A DNA stretch of 64,000 nt from Streptomyces sp. PKU-EA00015. GTDB lineage: Bacteria; Actinomycetota; Actinomycetes; Streptomycetales; Streptomycetaceae. The stretch spans positions 124,001 through 188,000 of the forward strand of contig NZ_JABZEE010000028.1 in assembly GCF_013387495.1 (NCBI RefSeq), read 5' to 3'. Shown here one piece after another: positions 1 to 8,168 of the stretch. The notes beneath the pieces are model-generated. The model searched no databases, was not told the DNA's origin, and was given only the letters and a program-made list of their open reading frames with translations. A program made the position numbers and the translations under genes. The first letter of the stretch is position 1, and every line of letters begins with the position of its first letter.

Positions 1-722
1 TCGATGCCGGCGACGACCTGCTCGGTCGTACCCGAGCCGGAGTTGTCGAGCACGCGGACGCCGACGATCTTGGCCTTCTTGGCCACACCGTGGGAGGACC
101 CGGCGACGGTGCCGGCGACGTGCGTGCCGTGACCGTGGCCGTCCTGTGCCGTGTTGTCGTTGTCGATGGCGTCGTAGCCGTAGGACGCGCGGCCGCCGAA
201 GTCGCTGTGGGAGATGCGCACGCCGGTGTCGATGACGTACGCCGTCACACCCTCACCCGCGGTGTCGGGGTAGGTGTAGCTCTGGTTGAGCGGGAGCGCC
301 CTCTGGTCGACCCGGTCGAGGCCCCAGGACGGCGGGCTCGGCTGCGTGCCGGAGATCGTGAAGACGCGGTTCTGCACGACGGACTCGACGGCCGGGTCCG
401 CCGCGAACTTCTTGGCCTGCGCCTCGGTGAGCTGCACGGAGTAGCCGTTGAGCGCGGCGTCGAACGTCCGCTTGATCTTCGCGCCGTACTCGGCCGCGAG
501 AGCCTTGCCCGCCTTCGAGCCCGCGTCTGCCTCGGACTCGTCGAGCGTGACGATGTAGCTGCCCTTGATGGCGCCGGGGGCGCCGGCGTTCTCGATGACG
601 CCTTCCGGCGCAGCGGCGGCCGCGACGGCCGGAAGGGCGGAGACCGTGCCGAGCGAGAGCGCGGCGACGGCTATGGCGCTGGCCGCGGCGAGTCTTCGCC
701 GCGAGTCACGCATCACAGACAT
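1..722 (-). CDS. Secreted subtilisin-like serine protease (S8 family), C-terminus outside window
   Basis: About 240 N-terminal residues of a secreted subtilase; the part with the catalytic Ser lies off the left edge. The ATG at 722 follows GAGGAGG with 9 nt spacing; a second ATG at 713 is less well placed. The first ~35 residues look like a signal peptide (basic RDSRRR, then an Ala-rich hydrophobic run). An I9-type inhibitory propeptide follows (GSYIVTLDE onward). In the protease domain the catalytic Asp is seen in VIDTGV and the catalytic His in HGHGTHVAGT. The protein would be exported and self-activated by propeptide cleavage. It is transcribed away from the gene at 946; the 223-bp gap must hold both promoters, which I cannot place. 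Confidence 0.93.
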   Translation of the reverse strand, partial: MSVMRDSRRRLAAASAIAVAALSLGTVSALPAVAAAAAPEGVIENAGAPGAIKGSYIVTLDESEADAGSKAGKALAAEYGAKIKRTFDAALNGYSVQLTEAQAKKFAADPAVESVVQNRVFTISGTQPSPPSWGLDRVDQRALPLNQSYTYPDTAGEGVTAYVIDTGVRISHSDFGGRASYGYDAIDNDNTAQDGHGHGTHVAGTVAGSSHGVAKKAKIVGVRVLDNSGSGTTEQVVAGI

Positions 723-945
723 GTGAGGGGTCCTCCTCATAGGTGGTGCGTTGCTGTGGGGGTCATGACAGAAGGACGACAGGGGCATGCCAACGATTCG
801 GTCTCAATGCGACTACCCCCCTTGTCCGTCCGCCGAGCGAAAGATTGGCGGATCCATAGGAATCGCACAAGAGGACGGACGGCAGTGAAACGCAACCGCC
901 ACACAGCCGCCATCAGGCACCACAGGGCTGCCATGCTGGCGGCCC

Positions 946-2040
946 ATGACGTCCTACCGCTGTCCCGATTGCACGAGTTACTGGCCGGTCGATTCTGACA
1001 TCTGGTGCTGCCCGGCCTGCCGGAGCCCCCTCGACCTGGACTTCCCCGCCTCGGCCGTTCCCCGTTCCGCGCTGGCGGGCCGCGTGAATTCGCTGTGGCG
1101 TTACGAAGAGGCGCTTCCGCTGTCCGCGCCCGCGGCCACGCTCGGCGAGGGCCGGACCCCGCTCGTTCCCCTCACGGCGAACGTGTCGGCGAAGCTCGAC
1201 TTCGTCATGCCGACGCTGTCCTTCAAGGACCGGGGCGCGGTCATGCTGGCGGAGCTGGCCCGCCGGCTGGGGCCGCGCCGGGTGATCGCCGACAGCAGCG
1301 GGAACGCGGGCACGTCCGTCGCCGCGTACTGCGCGCGGGCGGGCCTGCGGTGCACCGTGTACGTCCCCGAGGGCACGTCCGCGAAGAAGACCGAGCAGAT
1401 CCGGGCGCACGGCGCCCGCCTGGAGGTTGTCCGCGGCGACCGCGAGGCCACGGCGTCCGCCGCGCGGGCCGCGGCCGGCGAACCCGGTGTCTTCTACGCG
1501 AGCCACGTCTACAACCCGTACTTCCTGCACGGCACCAAGACCTATGTCTACGAGCTCTGGGAGGACCTGGGCGGCCGGCTCCCCGAGGCGGTCGTCGTGC
1601 CCGTCGGCAACGGCACCCTGCTGCTCGGCGCCGCGCTCGCGCTCGACGAACTGCTCGCCCACGGACTGATCGACGCCCGCCCCGCCCTGGTCGCCGTGCA
1701 GGCGGAGGCGGTCTCCCCGCTGGCGGCGGCGTTCCGCGCGGGCGCGCAGGACCTGCTCGCTCCGGCCCGTGCGACGCCCACGCTCGCGGAGGGCATCGCG
1801 ATCTCCCGCCCGCCGCGCGCCCGTCAGATCCTGCGGGCGGTACGGGAGTCGGGCGGCGAGTTCCTGACGGTGACGGAGCCCGAGATCCGCGCGGCGCAGA
1901 AGGACCTGGCGGCACGGGGCCTGTTCGTGGAGTCGACGGGCGTGGCGTGCTGGGCGGCGGCCGGTTCGTGGACCGACCGCACGGCGGTGGTGCCCCTGTG
2001 CGGCGCGGGCCTGAAGACGGGGTTCGTCGGCGACGACTGA
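946..2040 (+). CDS. Threonine synthase-like PLP-dependent enzyme
   Basis: A 364-residue fold-type II pyridoxal-phosphate enzyme of the threonine synthase / tryptophan synthase beta superfamily. An N-terminal zinc-ribbon-like pair (CPDC at 6-9, CPAC at 22-25) precedes the catalytic domain. The PLP-binding lysine is K94 in LSFKDRG, and the phosphate-binding loop is SSGNAGTS. The expected role is cytoplasmic conversion of O-phosphohomoserine to threonine or a related beta/gamma elimination-replacement. Streptomyces usually carry several paralogues, so substrate cannot be fixed from sequence. It stands alone and converges with the thiolase gene across a shared terminator. Confidence 0.88.
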   Translation: MTSYRCPDCTSYWPVDSDIWCCPACRSPLDLDFPASAVPRSALAGRVNSLWRYEEALPLSAPAATLGEGRTPLVPLTANVSAKLDFVMPTLSFKDRGAVMLAELARRLGPRRVIADSSGNAGTSVAAYCARAGLRCTVYVPEGTSAKKTEQIRAHGARLEVVRGDREATASAARAAAGEPGVFYASHVYNPYFLHGTKTYVYELWEDLGGRLPEAVVVPVGNGTLLLGAALALDELLAHGLIDARPALVAVQAEAVSPLAAAFRAGAQDLLAPARATPTLAEGIAISRPPRARQILRAVRESGGEFLTVTEPEIRAAQKDLAARGLFVESTGVACWAAAGSWTDRTAVVPLCGAGLKTGFVGDD

Positions 2041-2143
2041 GGCGTGGGTACGTGTGAAGCCCCGGCGGCGGCGCGACAGAGGCGTACGGCGGGCCGACCG
2101 GCAGCCCCGCCGGCGCGATGGAGGCGCGGCCCGTCAAGGCGGC

Positions 2144-2169
2144 GGCCCACCGGGGAATCCCGGTGGGCC
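2144..2169. terminator. Bidirectional hairpin terminator
   Basis: A perfect 11-bp inverted repeat (GGCCCACCGGG / CCCGGTGGGCC, loop GAAT) sits between the convergent 3' ends of the PLP enzyme (2040) and the thiolase (2188). No clear T-run, as is common for Streptomyces terminators. Confidence 0.7.
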
Positions 2170-2187
2170 GGCCGTGCCCACGCTGCA

Positions 2188-3351
2188 TCAGAGGCGCTCG
2201 AGGACCGTCGCGTTGGCCATGCCCCCCGCCTCGCACATCGTCTGGAGGCCGAAGCGGGCGCCCCGGTCCTCCATGGCGTGCAGCATCGTCGTCATGATGC
2301 GGGCCCCGCTGGCGCCCAGCGGGTGCCCGATGGCGATCGCGCCCCCGCGCACGTTCACCTTCGCGTGGTCCGCACCCGTCTCGCGCAGCCAGGCGAGCAC
2401 CACCGACGCGAACGCCTCGTTGACCTCGAACAGATCGATGTCCCCGATCGACAGCCCGACCCGCGCGAGCACCTTCTCCGTCGCCGGGACGATCGCTGTG
2501 AGCATCAGCAGCGGATCGTCGCCTGCGACGGCGAAGGAGTGGAAGCGGGCACGCGGCCGCAGCCCCAGCCGCTCCGCCACGTCCGCGCCCATGACGAGCA
2601 CGGCCGCGGCTCCGTCGTTGACCGGTGAGCTGTTGCCCGCCGTGACCTGCCATCCGATCTCCGGGAAGCGCTCGGCGACGGCGGCGTCGTGGTACGCGGA
2701 CCCGAGCCCTGCCAGCGCCTCGGCGGACGTCGTGGGCCGTACGCTCTCGTCCCGCTGCCCGGTCCAGGCCACCTCGCGGTCGAACTCCCCCCGCTCCCAG
2801 GCCTCGGCGGCACGGCGATGCGACTCCAGGGCGTACGCGTCCTGTTCCTCGCGGGAGATCTTCCAGCGGGCTGCGATGAGTTCGGCGCTGACGCCCTGTC
2901 CGACGAGCCCGCCCGGGTAGCGCTCCGCGAGCCGCAGCCCGAACGGATCGCTGCCCGGCAGCACGGCGGACCCCATCGGGACCCGGGACATCGACTCGAC
3001 GCCGCAGGCGATGGCGATGTCGTACGCCCCGCTGATGACGCCCTGCGCGGCGATGTGCGCGGCCTGCTGCGAGGAACCGCACTGCCGGTCGACGGTCATG
3101 CCCGGCACGCTCTCGGGGAACCCGGCGGCGAGCACGGCGTTGCGCGTGATGTTGTACGACTGGTCCCCCACCTGTGTCACGCACCCGCCGATGACGTCGT
3201 CGACGAGCCCCGGGTCGATCCCGGCCCGCTCGACGAGCGCGACGAGGGTGCGCGCGAGCAGATCGACGGGCCGCTCCTCGTGCAGCGCACCTCCTGACTT
3301 CCCCCTGCCGACGGGCGTACGCACCGCCTCGACGATCACCGCGTCCCGCAC
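2188..3351 (-). CDS. Thiolase (acetyl-CoA acetyl/acyltransferase)
   Basis: A 387-residue thiolase catalysing either thiolytic cleavage of 3-ketoacyl-CoA or condensation of two acyl-CoAs. The nucleophilic Cys is C91 in VDRQCGSS, the catalytic His is in GHPLGASG (about 343), and the second Cys is in CEAGG (about 373). I chose GTG at 3351 because AGGAGG lies 5 nt upstream and the protein then begins with the family's usual RDAVIVEAVRTPVGR. A longer frame upstream exists but lacks thiolase-like sequence. Degradative versus biosynthetic role is undetermined. Confidence 0.92.
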   Translation of the reverse strand: MRDAVIVEAVRTPVGRGKSGGALHEERPVDLLARTLVALVERAGIDPGLVDDVIGGCVTQVGDQSYNITRNAVLAAGFPESVPGMTVDRQCGSSQQAAHIAAQGVISGAYDIAIACGVESMSRVPMGSAVLPGSDPFGLRLAERYPGGLVGQGVSAELIAARWKISREEQDAYALESHRRAAEAWERGEFDREVAWTGQRDESVRPTTSAEALAGLGSAYHDAAVAERFPEIGWQVTAGNSSPVNDGAAAVLVMGADVAERLGLRPRARFHSFAVAGDDPLLMLTAIVPATEKVLARVGLSIGDIDLFEVNEAFASVVLAWLRETGADHAKVNVRGGAIAIGHPLGASGARIMTTMLHAMEDRGARFGLQTMCEAGGMANATVLERL

Positions 3352-4380
3352 GACAACCTCCTGAGTTGGAATTCCGAACCGTCCATGGCAGCGACTATTC
3401 CGTGGTCGGTTGGAATTCACAACCCACTCACGGAAACGCATCGCGTGGGCCCGGTCACAACACCGCTCCACTTGTCGGCTGCACTTCGCGGGCGGCACGG
3501 GTGACGAAGGGTTCACGGCGGCTCACCGTCGACGGCGTCGACACCGCTGGAGCGAGCGACCGCCCGACCCACGTCCAGGGCCTGTGCTGGTCACCGCTGA
3601 CGTACGCGGTCGAGCTCGCCGACCGGCCGGGCGCGACGCCGATCGCCGCGCCGGACCGCCCGGCCGCCCGGCCGCCCGGCCGCCCGGCCAACTGGAGGGC
3701 CGCCGCCTCAGGTGGGCGTCCGGCTGGACGCCCACGGCACCGGGTACCCGTCCCAGCTCGACCGGCCGAAGGGCTTCACCCCCGGATCGCCCCTGACCCC
3801 CGCGGTCACTCTCCCGACCGGACCGGCGCCGATCAGCTCCCGCCGTCAGCCGCTCCGGTAAAGCCGAGCGCCTCGGCGTGCCGGCGGCTCCCGCAGCCAT
3901 TCGCGGCCCGGGCGCGCCACTGCCGGCTGCGGTCACTATCCGCGCGGGCGACCTCCGCGTCGTACGCGGCGGCGCGAGGCTCACGGTCGAACCCCGAAAC
4001 GCTGAGGGACGCGAACGACGTCGTTGAACACCATGTCGCCGGCCTGGAACTCGGAGACCTACTCGGCCAGTTGCTCAGAACGTGTGCCGGGGACGCCGCC
4101 GAGCAACGGCCGGCCGGGATGCTCTCGTCCGGACACTGCGCGTACGCGCAGAACGGCGGAACGGGCACAGCGGCCCTCTCGATGGCCGTCACCGCGCGGA
4201 GCGGAGCTCGATTCTTTGGACTGCGCGCGGCATGCCGCCACGAGCCCGGAGCCGCGAGGCGACAGAAGCCGCTCGGCAGCGTGATGTGGAGATACCCCGA
4301 TCCCGCCCTCACCGTCCCGGATCTGCACATGGTGGTGAACTGTGCGCTGTGCACGGTCACCTGTGCGCTGTGCTGAGCTG
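3352..4380. other. About 1 kb with no convincing gene; decayed sequence
   Basis: Open frames exist on both strands only because of high GC; none shows family motifs, a good ribosome site or consistent codon bias. Two TTGGAATTC words flank 3366-3420. The stretch around 3720-3860 reads like a protein fragment (YPSQLDRPKGFTPGSPLTP), possibly a pseudogene remnant I do not recognise. Confidence 0.5.
3658..3689. repeat. Four tandem copies of an 8-bp GC repeat
   Basis: GCCCGGCC repeated four times without interruption inside the gene-poor region; a slippage-prone microsatellite-like tract. Confidence 0.85.
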
Positions 4381-4411
4381 CTGTGTGATCCGGGGAATCG
4401 AACCCCTGCGC
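4381..4411 (-). other. tRNA 3'-half-like remnant (T-arm plus acceptor)
   Basis: On the minus strand a T-arm-like sequence (GGGGTTCGATTCCCC) is followed by a short acceptor-like tail. No matching D or anticodon arm is found within 80 nt upstream, so this is not a complete tRNA. It could be a scar of an old element that used a tRNA gene as attachment site, or a chance match. Confidence 0.3.
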
Positions 4412-4505
4412 TGCTCTCCACGCACCAGGCGAGGGCCGAATTGACCGCCGGCCCGCGGCTTGTGCACGCCTCCGTGACGACTACCTGCTCCACACCGGGC
4501 ACCGC

Positions 4506-4976
4506 TCAGTCCAGCAGATCGACCTCCCAGTTCGACCGCTGGATCAGGACGTCGATCTCGCGGATCTCACGGGCCAGCACATCCGCCTGCGCGCGCAACT
4601 CCGCGACCGGGAGTGCCGAGAGCATCTTCAGCTCGGATCTCAACTGCCGGACCATACCGTGCTGGTCACGGCCGGCGGCCGCGTCGGCCGCCGAAGTGAT
4701 GACAGCGTGGCGGAGGCGCAGCACGTCCCGCCGCGCCAGCGCATCGGTGAGGGTGCCGCCCCCGTCGATGACCGCCTGGGCGTTGGTCCGGTTGATCCGC
4801 CGGATCAACGACTCGAGTGCGTCCAGCGTCTCTCCCGCCTCCGCCAGCAGGCTCGCCGAGTCCTCGGCCGGCGCTTCGCCCTCCTGGTACCGGGCGTTGT
4901 CGACGACGCGGGCGCGCAACTGCTCCACCCGACGTACCGCGTCCGCACGCAGCGCCAGCGCTTCGGCGAGCTTCAA
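4506..4976 (-). CDS. DIP1984 family protein (septicolysin-like)
   Basis: A 156-residue, Ala/Arg/Glu-rich, mostly helical protein. The opening MKLAEALALRADAVRRVEQL, the central RINRTNAQ and the TLTDALARRDVLRLRH block are characteristic of the DIP1984 family, once named septicolysin. Biochemical function is not established. Leucine/alanine heptads across the N-terminal half suggest a coiled coil. It starts at ATG 4976 with a GGAGG-like site (GGAGGTGCGGAACCTTGA) slightly far upstream. It is a single host gene beside the decayed region left of the prophage. Confidence 0.85.
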   Translation of the reverse strand: MKLAEALALRADAVRRVEQLRARVVDNARYQEGEAPAEDSASLLAEAGETLDALESLIRRINRTNAQAVIDGGGTLTDALARRDVLRLRHAVITSAADAAAGRDQHGMVRQLRSELKMLSALPVAELRAQADVLAREIREIDVLIQRSNWEVDLLD

Positions 4977-5176
4977 GGTTCCGCACCTCCATCACCATGA
5001 GTCCGGATGAAGTATGCCTGTGCACCCACCTGTCGCCGTCCGACGGGTAGGGGTTCCGGGCCGGACTCGCCCCTTGCACCCGCGGGTGGAATCCGCAACG
5101 TCTGCGGCCTGATCGCGCTCACCAAGTCCGTCACCCCCGTCGGACAGCGCACATCACCTCGCCGACAGTCCGCTGC

Positions 5177-6035
5177 TCACAGCGGCCAGGCGGTCAGCAA
5201 ATCGCCGGGGCCGTAAACAGCATCGAGCCCCGGACAGTCGAGGGGTTCGTCAGTGAGGGCTGCCCGGTGTCGATGGAGAGCTGCCAAGTCGCGCCGATCG
5301 AAGGGCGACTGCTCCAGCCACTTGATGGAGCCGACGAAGAGCAGCTCCTTGGCAACGGGGGCGCGATCCGCCCCGACGATGTCGATCTCGACGTCGTTGG
5401 TGCGGGTCCAATAGCCGCCCACAGCGGGGGCCGCGGGGAGCCGGCCGTCGGGCAGTATCCGGGCGAGCGCCTCGCGGATGAGCGGCTCGATCGCCCGGCC
5501 GCGCCAGCTGGTCCAGCTCTCCCGGATCCGCGCCAAGGTCACATCGCCCCGCCCTCGCTCGATCTCCTCCATGGACGGGCCGAGCAGGTGCAGCCAAAAC
5601 CGCAGGTAGGGATCTGTCACCCGGTAACGGCGGTCCTTCGACGGACGCGGCGATACGGGTAGCTCAGCGGCGACGATCCGCTTGTCCGTATGCAGCTCCA
5701 GCGCTCGCTGCAGCGGCGTGGCCCGATTCCGCCGGCCGCACGGGCGATGTTGGTGAAGGTCCGCTCGCCACTGCCGATAGCCGCCAGCACCGTGCGCGCC
5801 TGAGCCTGCGGGCGGAATTCGGCAGCCAACGAGCGCTCGGCCGACACCAGCAGGGCCGAGACGGGGTCTGTCAGGGCTTCGCCGAGGAAGTCCCACAGCC
5901 CCGCGCCATGCGGCCACTCCGCGCAGATCAGCGGCAGCCCGCCGGTGACCAGCGCGGCGTCGAAGGCTTCCGCCGGATCCAGCCCGAGCATCCGCCCCAC
6001 CGCGGCAGGGTTCAGCGGCCCGAGCACCATCTCCC
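5177..6035 (-). pseudogene. Fragment of a DUF234-type AAA ATPase, frameshifted and missing its N-terminus
   Basis: Two minus-strand frames together give the second half of an archaeal-type ATPase with a DUF234 C-terminus. The upstream piece (about 6035-5745) carries GLPLICAEWPHGAGLWDFL and ERTFTNIARAAGG. After a frame change near 5740 the other frame continues with DKRIVAAELPV, YRVTDPYLRFWLHLL and a PD-(D/E)XK-like end (NDVEIDIVGAD ... KELLFVGSIKW). The Walker A and B half is absent, and the 5' end abuts an unrelated epimerase fragment. It is therefore non-functional. It lies immediately outside attL and records older rearrangement at this site. Confidence 0.75.
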
Positions 6036-6037
6036 GG

Positions 6038-6127
6038 CCGGAGCCGCACAATCGTCTCGGCCGCGGCCTTCGCAGCCCCGTACGGGGTGATCGGGCCTGG
6101 GTCGCAGGTCTCGTCGTAGTGGACCCG
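6038..6127 (-). pseudogene. About 30-codon fragment of an NAD-dependent epimerase/RmlD-like reductase
   Basis: The peptide YDETCDPGPITPYGAAKAAAE contains the YxxxK active-site region (PYGAAKAAAE) typical of nucleotide-sugar epimerases and dTDP-4-dehydrorhamnose reductases. Neither the Rossmann N-terminus nor the C-terminus is present. It is fused out of context to the ATPase remnant, marking a deletion junction near 6038. Confidence 0.6.
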
Positions 6128-6174
6128 GCCAGGGATGAGCAGGGGCGGGGGCAGGTGACAAGGGGTCAGCTGTC

Positions 6175-6278
6175 CCAGCGCCATTCCAGCACGGGAAAAG
6201 ATCAGGGGCCCGACCCCGGAGAGTCGGACCCCTCTTGACCTGCACATGTGCCAGATCAGCGATGCGGCGGCATGTCAT
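6175..6278. other. Host-side sequence resembling the phage attR arm (relict att region)
   Basis: The ~105 bp left of attL align with the phage DNA left of attR (61872-61975). The last 42 bp before the core align without gaps at about 69% identity; further out lie a shared terminator-like hairpin and a degenerate integrase arm word (CAGCGCCATTCCAGCACGGG against CAGCACCAAGTCAGCACGGG). Ordinary host DNA would not be expected to share arm sites, so this looks like the diverged end of an earlier, related element at the same target. Confidence 0.55.
6214..6234. terminator. Terminator-like hairpin left of attL
   Basis: AGGGGCCCGAC pairs with GTCGGACCCCT. Before integration of this prophage it would have lain about 45 bp beyond the ychF stop codon. 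A weaker counterpart (AGGGGG / CCCCCT) lies at about 61900-61930 in the phage arm, so ychF keeps a terminator-like structure after integration. Confidence 0.55.
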
Positions 6279-6300
6279 CCGCTACACGTTGAAGCGGAAC
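6279..6300. other. attL core (22 bp)
   Basis: Identical to 61976-61997. Inside it CCGCT and AGCGG form an inverted repeat around a 9-bp spacer (ACACGTTGA), the usual architecture of a tyrosine-recombinase crossover site. Flanking bases differ on both sides, which fixes the core length. Confidence 0.92.
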
Positions 6301-6349
6301 GTCTACCACAACGCTCTCACCTGCGGAAACGTGCCTCTGCAGGATCCAA

Positions 6350-6388
6350 GTCAGCACAGAATCAGCACGGGGAACCAAGGTCAGCACC
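6350..6388. other. Integrase arm-type binding sites, left
   Basis: A double TCAGCAC unit (TCAGCACAGAATCAGCACGG, 6351-6370) and a half-unit (GGTCAGCACC, 6379-6388) lie between attL and the integrase stop codon. Matching double units occur at the other phage end (61815, 61871). Repetition at both ends of attP is typical of lambda-type arm sites. Confidence 0.6.
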
Positions 6389-7668
6389 TACGCCGCTTCG
6401 TCGTATCCCTCGGGCACCTGAGGCGCCTCGCTGGGGACCTCCACCGGCACAGGCCGCATGGCATTCTGCATGACCTCACGGCAGCGGTGCCAGGCTCCCG
6501 GCACGAGGTGCCCGTAGATGTCCACGGTCGTCTTGATCGACTTGTGACCGAGCCAGCGCGAGACCTCGTGAATCGGGATGCCGTTCGCCAACGCCGTCGA
6601 GGCGAAGAAGTGCCTCAGGGAGTGCGGGGTGTACTTCGGCTTGCCGTTCGCATCAACCAGCCCGGCTGCCTTGCACGCCTTCTTGAAGTGGTAGCCGTAC
6701 GTCGAGGCAGTGGGCATGGTGCCCTTGCCGCGCTCGCGGGGAGCGAAGAGAACGTCGAGCTGCCGATCCTTCCCCGCCCTGTCCTTGAAGATCACCGGGA
6801 TCGGGCCCCATTGCTCCATGTGGGCGTCAATCTCTTCCTCAAGGAAGGGGGCGATGGGAATGTCGCGATACTCACCCTCGGCCCTGTGCTTCAGCGGGAC
6901 AAACGTCGTCCGACAGTCTCCTCGGTTCGCCTTCGAGCTCACCTGCCAACGGACGCGGATGAAGTCGGTCCGCCGGCACTCACTCGCGAAGGCCAGGGTC
7001 TCGCTGATGCGCAGGCCAGCGCCCGCCTGCAAGTAGATCGTGAGCCGATACTGAGGCGAGATGCACTTCCCCAGGAGCTCGACCTCTTCTAGCGTCGGAA
7101 TCTCGTCCTCGTCCACGGCAAGCGAGCTCGTCCGGGGGATCTTGACGCCCTTCGCGGGGTTCTCGGAGATGCGCTTCTCGACGACGGCGGCATCGAGCAT
7201 TGCCGTCACGAACTTCATGCGGTCGTTGATCGTCGAGGCGGCCATGCCCTCACCCTTTCGGTGCAGGGCAGAGACGAAGCGTTCGAAGTCGGCCTTCGCG
7301 AGCCCCGCCAGGGTCTTGCGGCCGAGGTGCGGAACGAGGTGGTTCTTCGTGAACCCCTCATAGTTCCGTATGGTGCCTTCGCCGATGACCTGCCGTTCGA
7401 GCCACTCCTTTGCCCAAGCACGCAGGGTTATCGCACCTCGCTGCGGGTCGAGGTAGATCCCCATCCCCTTGTCGTGTTCGACCTTGGAGGCGAATGCGTC
7501 AGCTCCGTCGGGTCCGGTCTTCTTGGCGAACGTCTTCTCTCTCTGGCGGGCGGTCCTGCCGCCAGGCTCTCGGTAGCGGACCGTCCAGTTGTGGCCGCAG
7601 CGGCTTTTCTCGCACGGGTAGTTCTGATTCGTCGGGTCTGTCTTGCACTTCTGAAAGACAGTGGCCAT
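6388..7668 (-). CDS. int: Tyrosine site-specific recombinase (phage integrase)
   Basis: A 426-residue tyrosine recombinase that integrates and excises the prophage at ychF. Catalytic residues are visible: R220 in GAGLRISE, H349 and R352 in TPHSLRH, H375 in WLGH, and the nucleophile Y385 in DIYGHL. The N-terminus has Cys/His pairs (C8, C19, C24, H26) in an arm-binding-like segment, then a SAM-like core-binding domain (about 80-170). ATG at 7668 follows GGAAGGGAGG. The 3' end reaches an arm-type repeat 88 bp from attL. The excisionase gene lies just upstream, as expected for a lysogeny cassette. Confidence 0.97.
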   Translation of the reverse strand: MATVFQKCKTDPTNQNYPCEKSRCGHNWTVRYREPGGRTARQREKTFAKKTGPDGADAFASKVEHDKGMGIYLDPQRGAITLRAWAKEWLERQVIGEGTIRNYEGFTKNHLVPHLGRKTLAGLAKADFERFVSALHRKGEGMAASTINDRMKFVTAMLDAAVVEKRISENPAKGVKIPRTSSLAVDEDEIPTLEEVELLGKCISPQYRLTIYLQAGAGLRISETLAFASECRRTDFIRVRWQVSSKANRGDCRTTFVPLKHRAEGEYRDIPIAPFLEEEIDAHMEQWGPIPVIFKDRAGKDRQLDVLFAPRERGKGTMPTASTYGYHFKKACKAAGLVDANGKPKYTPHSLRHFFASTALANGIPIHEVSRWLGHKSIKTTVDIYGHLVPGAWHRCREVMQNAMRPVPVEVPSEAPQVPEGYDEAA

Positions 7669-7704
7669 GTGGCCTCCCTTCCTTGCAGGGGCAGGGCTTT
7701 GCCC

Positions 7705-7887
7705 TCACCCGTAGTGGTTGTCGAGGTAGGCGACGATGTCCCGTTCCCGGAATCGCAGAAGGCGACCAACCTTCTGGGCTTTCAGCCCCCAGGACCGGTA
7801 CTTGTTCTTGACGGTGGTCTCGCTGACCTTGAGCCACGCGGCGACTTCCTCCGGCGTCAGCAGCCGATTACTTCCGCCAGCGGTCAC
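7705..7887 (-). CDS. xis: Excisionase / MerR-type helix-turn-helix protein
   Basis: A 60-residue DNA-binding protein of the AlpA/Xis type: LLTPEEVAAWLKVSETTVKNKYRSWG is a winged helix-turn-helix, followed by the usual RFRERDIVAYL end. It probably directs integrase toward excision. GTG at 7887 follows GGAGGGG. A copy of the dispersed 15-bp site lies 12 bp upstream of the start (7899-7913), so expression is likely under phage repression in the lysogen. Confidence 0.85.
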   Translation of the reverse strand: MTAGGSNRLLTPEEVAAWLKVSETTVKNKYRSWGLKAQKVGRLLRFRERDIVAYLDNHYG

Positions 7888-7898
7888 GGGCCCCTCCT

Positions 7899-7913
7899 GG
7901 TTACATGTTTACA
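7899..7913 (-). promoter_or_regulatory. Dispersed phage site, copy 1 (stoperator-like)
   Basis: Minus strand reads TGTAAACATGTAACC, the best consensus form, between the preceding gene's stop and the excisionase ribosome site. Confidence 0.6.
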
Positions 7914-7914
7914 T

Positions 7915-8157
7915 TCAGGCGGCAAGGCGTGCGGCGCCCTCTTCGTAGGAGCGGCGGGACTGCTTCGTGAGGTGCCACATGCCGTAGTCGCACTGGTAAA
8001 TGCGGTTCTCGCGGTTCATCGGGTGGCGATTTTCCCAGCGCTGGGCCTGGCGGTCGCGCTTGGCCTGGGCTCGGCCGAGGGCCTTCTCTGCGGACCGACG
8101 GTCAGCGAAGGCTCGTTTCTCGGAGCACTCGCAGGTGTGGAACTCGACGGTCTTCAT
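7915..8157 (-). CDS. Small Cys-containing phage protein, unknown function
   Basis: 80 residues. ATG at 8157 is preceded by AGGAG and starts MKTVEFHTCECSEKR. It has an N-terminal CEC pair, a highly basic central helix (Arg/Lys-rich, 25-50) and a C-terminal YQCDYGMWHLTKQSRR. The Y-x-C-x3-WHLT ending resembles small zinc-ribbon-like proteins common in actinobacterial mobile elements, but the second Cys pair is incomplete. Probably a nucleic-acid-binding accessory protein; role unknown. Confidence 0.7.
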   Translation of the reverse strand: MKTVEFHTCECSEKRAFADRRSAEKALGRAQAKRDRQAQRWENRHPMNRENRIYQCDYGMWHLTKQSRRSYEEGAARLAA

Positions 8158-8168
8158 TGGGGCGTCTC

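Noticed and set aside
3366..4376. 336-residue open frame on the + strand
   Set aside because: Arg/Pro/Ala-rich translation without motifs, no ribosome site and competing frames on both strands; explained by high GC in decayed DNA.
4381..4460. Complete tRNA gene
   Set aside because: Only a T-arm-like segment is seen; no pairing acceptor, D-arm or anticodon arm upstream on that strand.
6388..7668. phiC31-type serine integrase prophage
   Set aside because: The integrase has tyrosine-recombinase R-H-R-H-Y residues and no serine-recombinase catalytic domain.
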